The notes under the pieces were generated by a model. It was not told the origin of the DNA. It did not search any database and saw nothing but the letters and a program-made list of their open reading frames with translations. From positions 186,001 through 250,000 of the forward strand of contig CAWJAJ010000016.1 of NCBI GenBank assembly GCA_963840805.1: 64,000 bases of DNA, written 5' to 3'. Origin of the DNA: CADEEN01 sp963840805 (GTDB lineage Bacteria > Pseudomonadota > Gammaproteobacteria > Burkholderiales > Burkholderiaceae_C). Shown here piece after piece: positions 56,251-64,000 of the stretch. A program made the translations under genes and the position numbers. The first letter of the stretch is position 1; every line of letters begins with the position of its first letter.

Positions 56251-57488
56251 CGACCACCGACGCCAGCGCCGACACCGAACCCTTGCACGCACAGCTGGCG
56301 CGCAGCGCGCTGCGCCCGCTGCCGCTGGCCGGTCGCACGCTGCTGCCGATCGTGCAAGGCGGCATGGGCGTGGGCGTCTCGGCGCACCGGCTGGCCGGCA
56401 GCGTCGCCGCGCTCGGCGCGGTCGGCACGATCTCGTCGGTCGACCTGCGCCAGCACCACCCCGACCTGATGGCCCGCACCGGCAATCTGCGCGGTGCGGC
56501 GGGCAAGCAGGCGATCAACGCCGCCAACCTCGAGGCCCTCGCGCGCGAGATCCGCGCGGCGCGCGAGCTCTCGCATGGGCGCGGGTTGCTGGCCGTCAAC
56601 GTGATGCGCGCGGTGGAGGAGTACGCGCCATCGGTCACCTGCGCGCTCGAGGCCGGCATCGATGCGGTGGTGGTCGGCGCCGGCCTGCCGCTGGATCTGC
56701 CCGACCTGGCGCGCGAGCACCCGCGGGTGGCGCTGATCCCGATCCTGTCGGATGCGCGCGGCGTTGCGCTGGTGGTGAAGAAGTGGGAGCGCAAGCAGCG
56801 CGCCCCCGACGCCATCGTCATCGAGCACCCGCGTTGGGCCGGCGGCCACCTCGGCGCCGCCAAGGTCGCCGACCTGGCCGATCCGCGCTTCGATTTCGAG
56901 ACCGTGATCCCGGCGACGCTGGCGTTCCTGCGCGGCGCCGGCCTCGAGCGCGAGGTGCCGGTGATCGCGGCCGGGGGCATGCGCAGCCATGAAGACATCC
57001 TGCGCGTGCAGTCGCTCGGCGCCGCAGCGGCGCAACTCGGCACGGCCTTCGTCGCCACCGAAGAGTGCGACGCGCACCCGACGTTCAAGCAGGTGCTGGC
57101 CGAGGCGCGCGACGAAGACCTGGTCGAGTTCACCAGCGTCGCCGGTCTGCCGGCGCGGGCCTTGCGCACGCCCTGGCTCGAGCGCTACCTCGCCACCTTG
57201 CCACGCCTGCAGGCCAAGACGCACGCGCGGCGCTGCACGCAGGCGTTCGACTGCCTGGCGCAATGCGGGCTGCGCGACGGCTTGCCGGGGTGGGGCCAGT
57301 TCTGCATCGACAACCAGCTCGCCGCGGGCTTGCGCGGCGACCTCAACGCCGGGCTGTTCTTCCGCGGCGTCGGTGCGATGCCGTTCGGCGCGCAGATCGT
57401 TACGGTGCGCCAGTTGATCGAGCGGCTGCTGACGCCGGGCGTGCCGCTGGGTACACCGGTCGGCGCGCCGGCCACACGACCGGCATGA
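56247..57488 (+). CDS. Nitronate monooxygenase family FMN protein
   Basis: 413 residues, intact. The NPD/2-nitropropane dioxygenase TIM barrel is seen in LPIVQGGMGVGVSAHRLAGS, AVNVMRAVEEYAPSVTCALE, VVVGAGLPLDLP, IVIEHPRWAGGHLGA, VPVIAAGGMRSHEDILRVQS and AQLGTAFVATEECDAH, all FMN-contacting. The C-terminus has Cys pairs (RRCTQAFDCLAQCGLRDG). Members oxidise toxic nitronates or act as enoyl reductase-like enzymes. In nar operons this gene is recurrent, so a detoxifying role in nitrogen-oxide metabolism is plausible. ATGA overlaps join it to both neighbours. Confidence 0.87.
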   Translation: MTTTDASADTEPLHAQLARSALRPLPLAGRTLLPIVQGGMGVGVSAHRLAGSVAALGAVGTISSVDLRQHHPDLMARTGNLRGAAGKQAINAANLEALAREIRAARELSHGRGLLAVNVMRAVEEYAPSVTCALEAGIDAVVVGAGLPLDLPDLAREHPRVALIPILSDARGVALVVKKWERKQRAPDAIVIEHPRWAGGHLGAAKVADLADPRFDFETVIPATLAFLRGAGLEREVPVIAAGGMRSHEDILRVQSLGAAAAQLGTAFVATEECDAHPTFKQVLAEARDEDLVEFTSVAGLPARALRTPWLERYLATLPRLQAKTHARRCTQAFDCLAQCGLRDGLPGWGQFCIDNQLAAGLRGDLNAGLFFRGVGAMPFGAQIVTVRQLIERLLTPGVPLGTPVGAPATRPA

Positions 57489-58801
57489 AGACGCTGCCGA
57501 TCCACCCGCTGCCGCCCGCGCCAGCGCCGACCGGGCCGGCACCCGGTGGGCTGCCGCCCGACACGCGCTGGCGCCTGGCACGGCTGTCGACGGCACCGCA
57601 CCGGCTCGGCTTTTTCGCGGCCGCGCTGCTGCTGGCGATCAGCGCGCTTTGGTGGGCGCTGGTGCTGGCCAGCCCCGCCGCCGCTGTCACGCTGCCGTGG
57701 GCGGTGCCGCCGCCGGCCGCACACGGGCTGTTGATGAGCCTGGGCTTCATGCCGCTGTTCATCGTCGGCTTCCTGTTCACGGCCGGGCCGCGCTGGCTGG
57801 CGCTACCCGATGTCAGCGCCACCGCGCTGCGCACGCCGGTGCTGGCGATGGTCGGCGGTTGGGCTCTCGCGCTGGCGGGCTTTCACGTCGCCGGCCCGCT
57901 CGCGGCGGCCGGCGTCGCGCTGGTCGCGCTGGGCTGGAGCGCGCTGGTGCGGCACTTCGTGCGGCTGCTGCGCGCGAGCCGGGCGCCGGACAAGCTGCAC
58001 GCCACGCTCGTCGGCGCGGCCTGCGGCGTCGGTGCGCTGGCGCTGTGGATTGCCGCCGCTGCGCTGGCCGTCGGCGAGGTCACGGCCGTGCGCGCGGCGA
58101 CGCAGCTGGCGCTGTGGGGCTTCCTGGCGCCGGTGTTCGCCACCGTCTCGCACCGCATGATCCCGTTCTTCACCGCCAGCGCACTGCCCGCGCTCGAAGC
58201 CTGGCGCCCTAACGCGCTGCTGTGGCTGATGGTCGCGGCGCTGTGGCTGCAACTGCCGTTCGCGCTGGCCGAGCTGGTCTGGTGGCCGCTGCCTGCCGCG
58301 CTGCGCTGGCTGCAGGTGGTGATCGAGGCCCCGGCGGCCGCGCTGACGCTGTGGCTGGCGTGGCGCTGGGGTCTGGTGCAGAGCCTGCAGATCCGCCTGC
58401 TGGTGATGCTGCACGCCGGCTTTCTCTGGCTCGGCATCGCCTTGACGCTGGCCGCCGTGTCGCACGCACTGATGGCCACCAGCGGCGATGCGCGATCGCT
58501 CGGGCTGGCGCCGACGCACGCGCTCGCGATGGGCTACCTCGGCGGCACGCTGATCGCAATGATCACGCGCGTCGCCGCCGGCCACAGCGGCCGCGCGCTG
58601 GTCGCCGACGACCTGGCCTGGGGGCTGTACTGGGCGCTGCAATCGGCCGCCGTGCTGCGCGTTGCCGCAGCGCTGTGGCCCGCGGGGTCCACGCCGCTGA
58701 CACTGGCGGCGATCGCGGCGTGGTCGCTGGCCACCGTGGGCTGGGCCTGGCGCTATGGCGGCTGGCTCGGCCGGCCGCGCGCGGATGGCCGGCCGGGATG
58801 A
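57485..58801 (+). CDS. nnrS: NnrS family membrane protein
   Basis: 438 residues with about 12 TM helices. PHRLGFFAAALLLAISALWW, AAHGLLMSLGFMPLFIVGFLFTAGPRWLA, FLAPVFATVSHRMIPFFTAS, and APTHALAMGYLGGTLIAMIT are the conserved heme- and copper-binding blocks of NnrS, with histidines in SHRM and PTHALAMG. NnrS lessens nitrosative stress and accompanies denitrification genes. The ATG overlaps the preceding stop. Last gene of the long nar transcript; no indels here. Confidence 0.88.
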   Translation: MKTLPIHPLPPAPAPTGPAPGGLPPDTRWRLARLSTAPHRLGFFAAALLLAISALWWALVLASPAAAVTLPWAVPPPAAHGLLMSLGFMPLFIVGFLFTAGPRWLALPDVSATALRTPVLAMVGGWALALAGFHVAGPLAAAGVALVALGWSALVRHFVRLLRASRAPDKLHATLVGAACGVGALALWIAAAALAVGEVTAVRAATQLALWGFLAPVFATVSHRMIPFFTASALPALEAWRPNALLWLMVAALWLQLPFALAELVWWPLPAALRWLQVVIEAPAAALTLWLAWRWGLVQSLQIRLLVMLHAGFLWLGIALTLAAVSHALMATSGDARSLGLAPTHALAMGYLGGTLIAMITRVAAGHSGRALVADDLAWGLYWALQSAAVLRVAAALWPAGSTPLTLAAIAAWSLATVGWAWRYGGWLGRPRADGRPG

Positions 58802-58810
58802 TGGAAGAAG

Positions 58811-58824
58811 TTGCGCCAACGCAA
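58811..58824. promoter_or_regulatory. FNR-like palindrome before the universal stress gene
   Basis: ttgcgccaacgcaa is a perfect ttgcg-N4-cgcaa palindrome with the spacing of FNR/Dnr boxes, centred about 92 bases before the ATG at 58910. It fits an anaerobically induced stress gene. The core differs from consensus (cg for at), so confidence is modest. Confidence 0.45.
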
Positions 58825-58909
58825 TCATCGCGGCGGCGAGCCTGCCTAGAGTCCAGCGCTGCCGGCGATTGACGAACCCGGCCCCACTTCAAAGCGAAAG
58901 AGACCACGC

Positions 58910-59353
58910 ATGTACCGACGCCTCCTCGTTCCGGTCGACGGCAGCGAGCTTTCCGACCGCGCCATCGAGGCCAGTATCGAACTCGCCAAGCAACTGGGCG
59001 CGGCGATCACCGGCTTCGTGGCCGAGCCGCTGCAGCTGCCGCCGTCGGGCCCGCGCCCGCACGCGCGGCTCGAAGAGGAGACGCGCGAGCACGACGCGGC
59101 GACCGCGGCGCATGCGCAACAGATCCTGGCTGGCTTCGAGGCCCGTGCCCGCGAGGCCGGCGTGCCCTTCGAGGGCTACCACGACCAGGTGCCGCGCATC
59201 GACCGCGCGATCATCGAAGCGGCGGAATCGCGCGGCTGCGACTTGATCGTGATGGTCACGCGCGGCCGCGGCCCGTTCGGCGAGTTCCTCTACGGCTCAC
59301 ACACCAAGGCCGTGCTGGCCGGCAGCAAGCTGCCGCTGCTGGTGTTGCACTGA
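58910..59353 (+). CDS. Universal stress protein UspA family
   Basis: 147 residues. YRRLLVPVDGSELSDRAIEA is the N-terminal ATP-binding strand, and DLIVMVTRGRGPFGEFLYGSHTKAVLAGSKLPLLVLH carries the G-x2-G-x(9)-G(S/T) nucleotide motif in slightly altered form. UspA-like proteins help survive starvation, oxygen limitation and stress. The position after the nar operon, behind an FNR-like site, suggests anaerobic expression, as for Usp genes of pseudomonads. Confidence 0.9.
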   Translation: MYRRLLVPVDGSELSDRAIEASIELAKQLGAAITGFVAEPLQLPPSGPRPHARLEEETREHDAATAAHAQQILAGFEARAREAGVPFEGYHDQVPRIDRAIIEAAESRGCDLIVMVTRGRGPFGEFLYGSHTKAVLAGSKLPLLVLH

Positions 59354-59371
59354 CGCGCCGCGCGGCGGCCG

Positions 59372-60361
59372 CTACACGCGGGCGATCCGGCCTTCGGCGA
59401 TCAGCGGTGCATACAGCGCGGTATCGGCATCGATGCGGTCGCGCACCGCCATCGGCGTCGACGGCGTGATGTCGAAGCCGGCCTGCTCGGCGCGGCCACG
59501 CACCTCGGGCGTGGCCAGCGTGGCCAGGATGTCGTTGCGCAATTGCTCGGCCACCGTGCCGGGCGTGCCCGCCGGCACCACCAGCGCGGCCCAGGGGTGC
59601 ATCTCGACCATCGGCGCGCCGGCTTCGGCCAGCGTCGGCACCGCGGGCAGGCTCGCCAGACGCCGCCTGGCCGCCACCGCCAGCGGCCGCAGGTGGCCAC
59701 GGGCCATCAGCCCGGCCACCGTGTTCAACGAGAACGCGGTGAAGTCGACTTCGCCGGAGGCCACCGTGGTGAACAGCGTGCTGGCCTCCTTGAACGGCAC
59801 GTGCATCATCTGCACCGCGGCGGCTCGAGCAAAAGTCTCGATCGCGACATGCACCGCATGGCCATTGCCCAGCGTGCCGTAGCTGACGCTGCGCGGCGCG
59901 CGGCGCGCCGCATCGAGCAGCTCGGCCATGCTGCGGAAACGGTTGCCGCCGCCGACCAGGATCAGGAAGGTGGCATGGAACAGCAGCGTCAGCGGCACCA
60001 GGTCGCGCACCGGGTCGTACGGCAGCGTGTCGTGCAACAGCGGGTTGACGACCAGCGTCGCGGTATCGGCCAGGAACAGCGTGTGGCCGTCGGCCGCGGT
60101 GCGCCGCACCTCGCTGAAGGCGACGATGCCCGACGCGCCGGGCCTGTTGTCGACCACCACCGGCTGGCCCCATTGCTGCGACAGCCGCTCGCCGACGCTG
60201 CGCGCGACGACATCCGGCCCGACGCCCACCGAGTACGGCACCACCAGGCGCACCGGCCGCTCGGGGAAGCCCGGCAATCGTGCCGCGGCCGCCGGCCAGC
60301 CCGGCAGCGAGCCGGCCAGCGCGGCGAGCACCGCGCGCCGGCCGATGCGATCAGCGGCCAC
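59372..60361 (-). CDS. Bug/TctC family tripartite tricarboxylate transporter solute-binding protein
   Basis: 329 residues, GTG start at 60361. A twin-Arg-like signal GRRAVLAALAGSLPGWPAAA precedes the mature protein FPERPVRLVVPYSVGVGPDV (Bug N-terminus), WGQPVVVDNRPGASGIVAFS (the ligand-loop motif), ADGHTLFLADTATLVVNP, HVPFKEASTLFTTVASGEVD, and TPGTVAEQLRNDILATL. Bug proteins are greatly expanded in Burkholderiales and bind carboxylates; permease genes are often elsewhere, as here. Convergent with the stress gene. Confidence 0.9.
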   Translation of the reverse strand: MAADRIGRRAVLAALAGSLPGWPAAAARLPGFPERPVRLVVPYSVGVGPDVVARSVGERLSQQWGQPVVVDNRPGASGIVAFSEVRRTAADGHTLFLADTATLVVNPLLHDTLPYDPVRDLVPLTLLFHATFLILVGGGNRFRSMAELLDAARRAPRSVSYGTLGNGHAVHVAIETFARAAAVQMMHVPFKEASTLFTTVASGEVDFTAFSLNTVAGLMARGHLRPLAVAARRRLASLPAVPTLAEAGAPMVEMHPWAALVVPAGTPGTVAEQLRNDILATLATPEVRGRAEQAGFDITPSTPMAVRDRIDADTALYAPLIAEGRIARV

Positions 60362-60539
60362 CAGGGACCCCTCGGCGTGGCGCGCGCGCAGGCTGGCGGT
60401 GTGGCCGGATGGCGGTCATGGTTTCCTTCATCGTGTCGGGGCCGGCGTCAGCCGGACGGTGTACCTTTGGCGCGTAGCCGGGCGGCGCTCGGATTATCGG
60501 AGGCGGCGTATCGGCCGCCCGGAGGACCGCCGCATTGCC

Positions 60540-60553
60540 TTGACCTGCATCAA
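60540..60553 (+). promoter_or_regulatory. FNR/Dnr box upstream of nrdJ
   Basis: ttgacctgcatcaa matches the FNR consensus ttgat-N4-atcaa at 9 of 10 defined positions. It is centred about 122 bases before the nrdJ start. Control of oxygen-independent ribonucleotide reductase by an FNR-type regulator is well documented in other bacteria. The rest of 60362-60539 has no gene that I can see. Confidence 0.65.
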
Positions 60554-60567
60554 GATCGCCGGCAACG

Positions 60568-60672
60568 ATGCCAACGCTCACCAGAATCACACTGCTTGAA
60601 CAGGATCAACGCGAAGAGGCCCCGATCGAGAAGATCATCGCGCACTTGGTCCTGACCCGGAGCCCGAATTGA
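60568..60672 (+). CDS. Possible 34-residue leader ORF overlapping the nrdJ start
   Basis: ATG at 60568 opens PTLTRITLLEQDQREEAPIE followed by KIIAHLVLTRSPN, and its TGA (60670-60672) overlaps the TTG start of nrdJ as TTGA. The arrangement suits translational coupling or a leader peptide. Against it: an FNR-activated promoter at 60540 would start transcription at about 60588, past this ATG, and no clear Shine-Dalgarno is seen. Alternatively it is part of nrdJ displaced by an indel. Confidence 0.3.
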   Translation: MPTLTRITLLEQDQREEAPIEKIIAHLVLTRSPN

Positions 60673-63555
60673 CACTGACCACCCGCACCGACACCCCGAC
60701 AACGGCCGCCACGCTGCCGCCCCAGCCGATCAGCGCCGAGGTGCTGCTCGAGAAGTACGCCAAGGGCGACGAGCAGACCATCGACGAGGTCTATCGCCGC
60801 GTCGCCCAGGCGCTGGCCGAGGCCGAGCCGGCCGACCAGCGAGCCCAGTGGGCCGAGCGCTTCGCGCAGGCGCTGGCGCAAGGCTTCATCCCGGCCGGGC
60901 GCATCCAGTCGGCCGCCGGCACCGGACTGGCGGCCACGCTGATCAACTGCTTCGTGCAGCCGGTGGGCGACTCGATCACGCAGGTCGACGACGGCCACCC
61001 CGGCATCTACACCGCGCTGGCCGAGGCCGCCGAGACGATGCGCCGCGGCGGCGGCGTCGGCTACGACTTCTCGCGCATCCGCCCGCGCGGCGCCTGGGTC
61101 GGCGCGACGCAGAGCAGCGCCAGCGGGCCCGGTCAGCTACATGCGCGTGTTCGACCGCTCGTGCGAGACGGTCGAATCGGCCGGCGCACGGCGCGGTGCG
61201 CAGATGGGCGTGCTGCGCTGCGACCATCCCGACATCGAGGAGTTCATTCACGCCAAGGACCGCGGCGACCTGAAGAACTTCAACATCTCGATCGGCGTCA
61301 CCGATGCCTTCATGCAGGCGGTGCGCGACGGCGGCGACGTCGAGCTGGTGCACCGCGCCGAGCCGGGCGCGGCGCAGAAGGCCGCCGGCGCCTACCGCCG
61401 CGGCGACGGCATCTGGGTCTATCGCAAGCTGCCGGCGCGCGAGCTGTGGGACCAGGTCATGCGGTCGACCTACGACCACGCCGAGCCCGGCGTGCTGTTC
61501 CTCGACACCATCAACCGCGACAACAACCTCGCCTACTGCGAATCGATCGCCGCAACCAACCCCTGTGGCGAACAGCCGCTGCCCGCCTACGGCTGCTGCT
61601 GCCTCGGCTCGATCGACCTGACGCGCTTCGTGCAGCGCCCGTTCGAGGCCGACGCGGCGTTCGACGACGCCGGCTTCGAGCAACTCGTGCGCACCGCCGT
61701 GCGCATGCTCGACAACGTGCTGGACGTGACGATGTGGCCGCTGCCGCAACAGCAGGAGGAAGCCCGCCACAAGCGGCGCATCGGCCTGGGCTTCACCGGC
61801 CTCGGCGACGCGCTGGTGATGCTCAACCTGCGCTACGACGGCGAGCCGGCGCGGGCGATGGCACGGCGCATCGCCGAGCGCATGCGCGACAGCGCCTACG
61901 ACGCGTCGGTCGACCTGGCCGACGAGCGCGGCGCGTTCCCGCTGTTCAACGCCGACCTCTACCTCTCCGGCGGCACCTTCGCGTCGCGCCTGCCGCAGCC
62001 GCTGAAGGACCGCATCCGCGTGCACGGGCTGCGCAATTCGCACCTGCTGTCGATCGCGCCCACCGGCACCATCAGCCTGGCCTTCGCCGACAACGCCAGC
62101 AACGGCATCGAGCCGGCGTTCAGCTGGACCTACGTGCGCAAGAAGCGCCAGCCCGACGGCAGCTTCGCCGAGCACCAGGTGCAGGACCACGCGTGGCGGC
62201 TGTTCAAGCACTTGAAGGGCGACGAGGCCCCGCTGACACCGGCCTTCGTGTCGGCGCTCGAGATGAGTGCGCAGGCGCACGCCGAGATGGTGGCCGCGGT
62301 GGCGCCGCTGATCGACACCGCGATCAGCAAGACCGTCAACGTGCCGGCCGACTACCCGTACGCCGATTTCGAGCGCCTCTACCAGCAGGCCTGGGCGCTG
62401 GGCCTGAAGGGCCTGGCCACCTACCGGCCCAACGCCGTGCTCGGCAGCGTGCTGTCGACGCAGCCGGCACCGCTGCAGGTCAGCGACCCGAACCGCCGCC
62501 TCGCGCTGGAAGCGCCCGCCGTGCCGGTACTGGCCTCGCTGCGCTGGCCCGGCCGGCCCGAGCTGCCCGGCGGCAACGCGGCCTGGACGTACATGATCGA
62601 GCACCCGTTCGGCTCGTTTGCCCTCTTCGTCGGCGACGTGCCGCGCGACACGGACAACGGCAGCGGCCGCGGCTCGCAACCGTTCGAGGTCTGGGTCAAC
62701 GGTGCCGAACAGCCGCGCGGCCTCGGCGCGCTGGCCAAGACGCTGTCGATGGACTTGCGCACCAACGACGCCGCCTGGCTGCAGTTGAAGCTCGACGCGC
62801 TGGCCACGGTGGCCGAAGAGCGGCCGTTCGAGATGCCGTTCCCGCCGCACGGCGAGCGCCGCCCGTTCCCCGGCGTGGTGGCCGCCACCGCGGCGGTGAT
62901 CCGCTGGCGCTGCGAGCAGCTCGGCGCGCTGCCGCCCGCGCCCGGCGGGGCCACGCCCGTCATCGACGCGCTGTTCGCGCGCAACGAGCCGCACACCGAC
63001 CCGTCGGGCACGCTGGCCTGGGCGGTCGACATCGACAACCCGGCCAGCGGCGAAGCCTTCACCGTGACGCTGAAGGAAGTCACGCTGCCCGGCCCCGATG
63101 GCCTGGCGGTGACACGCCCCTGCGCGCTGGCGCTGGCCGGCAACTACCCGCGCGCGCTCGACGGTCTGGCGCGTCTGCTGTCGCTGGACATGCGCGTGAT
63201 CGATCCGGCGTGGATCGGCATGAAGCTGCGCAAGCTGCTCAACTACGCCGAGCCCCTCGGGCACTTCATGGCCTTCGTGCCCGGCTTGCCGGGCGGCCAG
63301 CGCCGCCAGCAGACCTGGCCATCGACAGTGGCCTACCTGGCACGCCTGGTGATCCACCGCTACGCCATGCTCGGCGTGCTCGACGAGGAGGGCTTCCCGT
63401 TGCGCGAGATGGGTGTGCTCGATGCGCCGCGCGCCGGCCAGACGAGCCCGCTGCAGGCCGGCCGGCCCTGCCCCGAATGCGGCAACGCCAGCGTGATCCA
63501 CAAGGACGGCTGCGACTTCTGCACCGCCTGCGGCTACGTCGGGCAGTGCGGCTGA
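60669..63555 (+). CDS. nrdJ: Class II (adenosylcobalamin-dependent) ribonucleotide reductase (one frameshift)
   Basis: About 960 residues. It makes deoxyribonucleotides without needing oxygen. Blocks: ISAEVLLEKYAKGDEQTIDE, ATLINCFVQPVGDSI (redox Cys), RRGGGVGYDFSRIRPRGAWV, then after a one-base insertion near 61132 YMRVFDRSCETVESAGARRG, NPCGEQPLPAYGCC (thiyl-radical Cys in CGEQ), RRIGLGFTGLGDALVML, LLSIAPTGTISLAFADNASN and GIEPAFSW. The C-terminus has a zinc-type tail PCPECGNASVIHKDGCDF with CTACGYVGQCG, where the last Cys pair re-reduces the active site. The TTG at 60669 gives the family N-terminus. An FNR box upstream fits anaerobic use. Confidence 0.93.
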
Positions 63556-63589
63556 AGGACAGGAAGCGCACGACCAAGGGCTCGGGCCA

Positions 63590-63913
63590 TCACGGCTCGC
63601 CGCCGACGACCCCCATCTCCAGCGGCAGCTTGATGTAGAACATCCTGAGTTTTTCGCCGGCCAGGTGCGCGAGGAAACGCTGCGCCTCCTCGTCGCTGAG
63701 CGCGAAGCCGACCTCCACCGACACGTCGCCGGCAAGCTCGAAGAAGTGCTCCTCGTGCAGCCTGCCGTGGCGGCCGAAGCTGGCAATGGCGCGGAAGGCC
63801 GAGCCGCCGTGGATGCCCGCCTTCTTCGCCTCCTCGAGCAGCCATTCGTACGCCAGGATGCCGTGGTGGCGGTGTTTTTCCTGCACGTAGAACTTGAGGT
63901 AGACGCCTTGCAT
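63590..63913 (-). CDS. DUF190 family protein
   Basis: 107 residues. YLKFYVQEKHRHHGILAYEW, EEAKKAGIHGGSAFRAIASFGRHG, and HFFELAGDVSVEVGFALSDE are the DUF190 family, a PII-like ferredoxin fold often next to crcB fluoride channels or other transporters. The ATG at 63913 is preceded by aaggagat and gives the proper start. It follows a cut-off gene on the same strand and converges with nrdJ. Confidence 0.88.
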   Translation of the reverse strand: MQGVYLKFYVQEKHRHHGILAYEWLLEEAKKAGIHGGSAFRAIASFGRHGRLHEEHFFELAGDVSVEVGFALSDEEAQRFLAHLAGEKLRMFYIKLPLEMGVVGGEP

Positions 63914-63954
63914 GTCGATCTCCTTGCAGTCGCTGTGAATCGGTGGCCTTGCGA

Positions 63955-64000
63955 TCACGCCCTGACGAAGAGCGCGTTGGCGAGCAGGATGCCGACCCCG
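63955..64000 (-). CDS. C-terminal end of a gene cut by the window, probably a membrane protein
   Basis: The frame reads GVGILLANALFVRA and stops at TGA 63955-63957, 41 bases before the DUF190 start. The hydrophobic tail suggests a transporter; DUF190 genes often follow crcB, but 14 residues are too few to decide. Confidence 0.4.
   Translation of the reverse strand, partial: GVGILLANALFVRA

Noticed and set aside
60976..63786. 936-codon minus-strand frame opposite nrdJ
   Set aside because: Antisense shadow; nrdJ on the plus strand has all class II reductase motifs.

Overview
The window is very G+C-rich DNA with dense coding, long antisense shadow frames and strong G/C third positions. Gene content (plsY, prfB, pepN, pyrophosphate-dependent phosphofructokinase, yqjD/E-type genes, TRAP and Bug solute-binding proteins, a narKKGHJI locus, a B12-dependent ribonucleotide reductase) points to a betaproteobacterium of the Burkholderiales, probably the Rubrivivax/Leptothrix/Ideonella side, that can respire nitrate. 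The taxonomic placement is inference.

Layout. 1-2.0 kb: two exported proteins, one a cut-off strand-rich repeat protein and one a Gly-rich protein with a 14-residue Gln/Thr/Glu repeat. 2.3-9.7 kb: housekeeping (glutaredoxin-like, RidA, PlsY, YbaK, aldo/keto reductase, NmrA-like protein, acyl-CoA synthetase with a GNAT, alpha/beta hydrolase). 9.76-10.31 kb and 17.66-18.13 kb: two copies of an unusual intergenic palindromic repeat. 10.4-16.3 kb: DnaQ-like exonuclease, CBS/DUF294 signalling protein, VC_2705-type sodium:solute symporter with its small DUF4212 partner. 16.5-23.6 kb: prfB with its programmed frameshift, HAD phosphatase, pepN, pfp, histidine phosphatase.

23.6-39.4 kb is bracketed by two direct copies of a tRNA-Thr(CGT) 5' half: a truncated one at 23603 and the intact gene at 39366. 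Between them lies a catabolic cluster: four members of the Asp/Glu/hydantoin racemase and maleate isomerase superfamily, a dihydropyrimidinase/hydantoinase, a cytidine-deaminase-fold deaminase, an SsnA/TrzN-type amidohydrolase, a PuuE-like deacetylase, two complete TRAP transporters and a GntR/FCD regulator with operator-like repeats. I read this as an uptake and degradation island for cyclic ureides or amides (hydantoin, allantoin or pyrimidine-like). The exact substrate is unknown, and this is the best candidate here for an undescribed pathway.

39.6-43.1 kb: dodecin, DUF937 protein, YqjD/E/K-like envelope proteins, MscS channel, DUF2853. 43.4-58.8 kb: a nitrate respiration operon (three NarK-type transporters, NarG, NarH, NarJ, NarI, a PpiC/NifM-like isomerase, carbonic anhydrase, nitronate monooxygenase, NnrS). 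58.9-64 kb: universal stress protein, a Bug-family binding protein, class II NrdJ behind an FNR-like box, DUF190 protein and a cut-off gene. Several anaerobic genes have FNR/Dnr-like sites upstream.

Quality warning. Many genes are broken by single-base indels while their protein sequences stay conserved in the shifted frames. This is extreme between about 46 and 56 kb and also hits essential prfB and pepN. I treat these as probable sequence errors rather than gene decay. Coordinates of such genes span the whole locus across frames.
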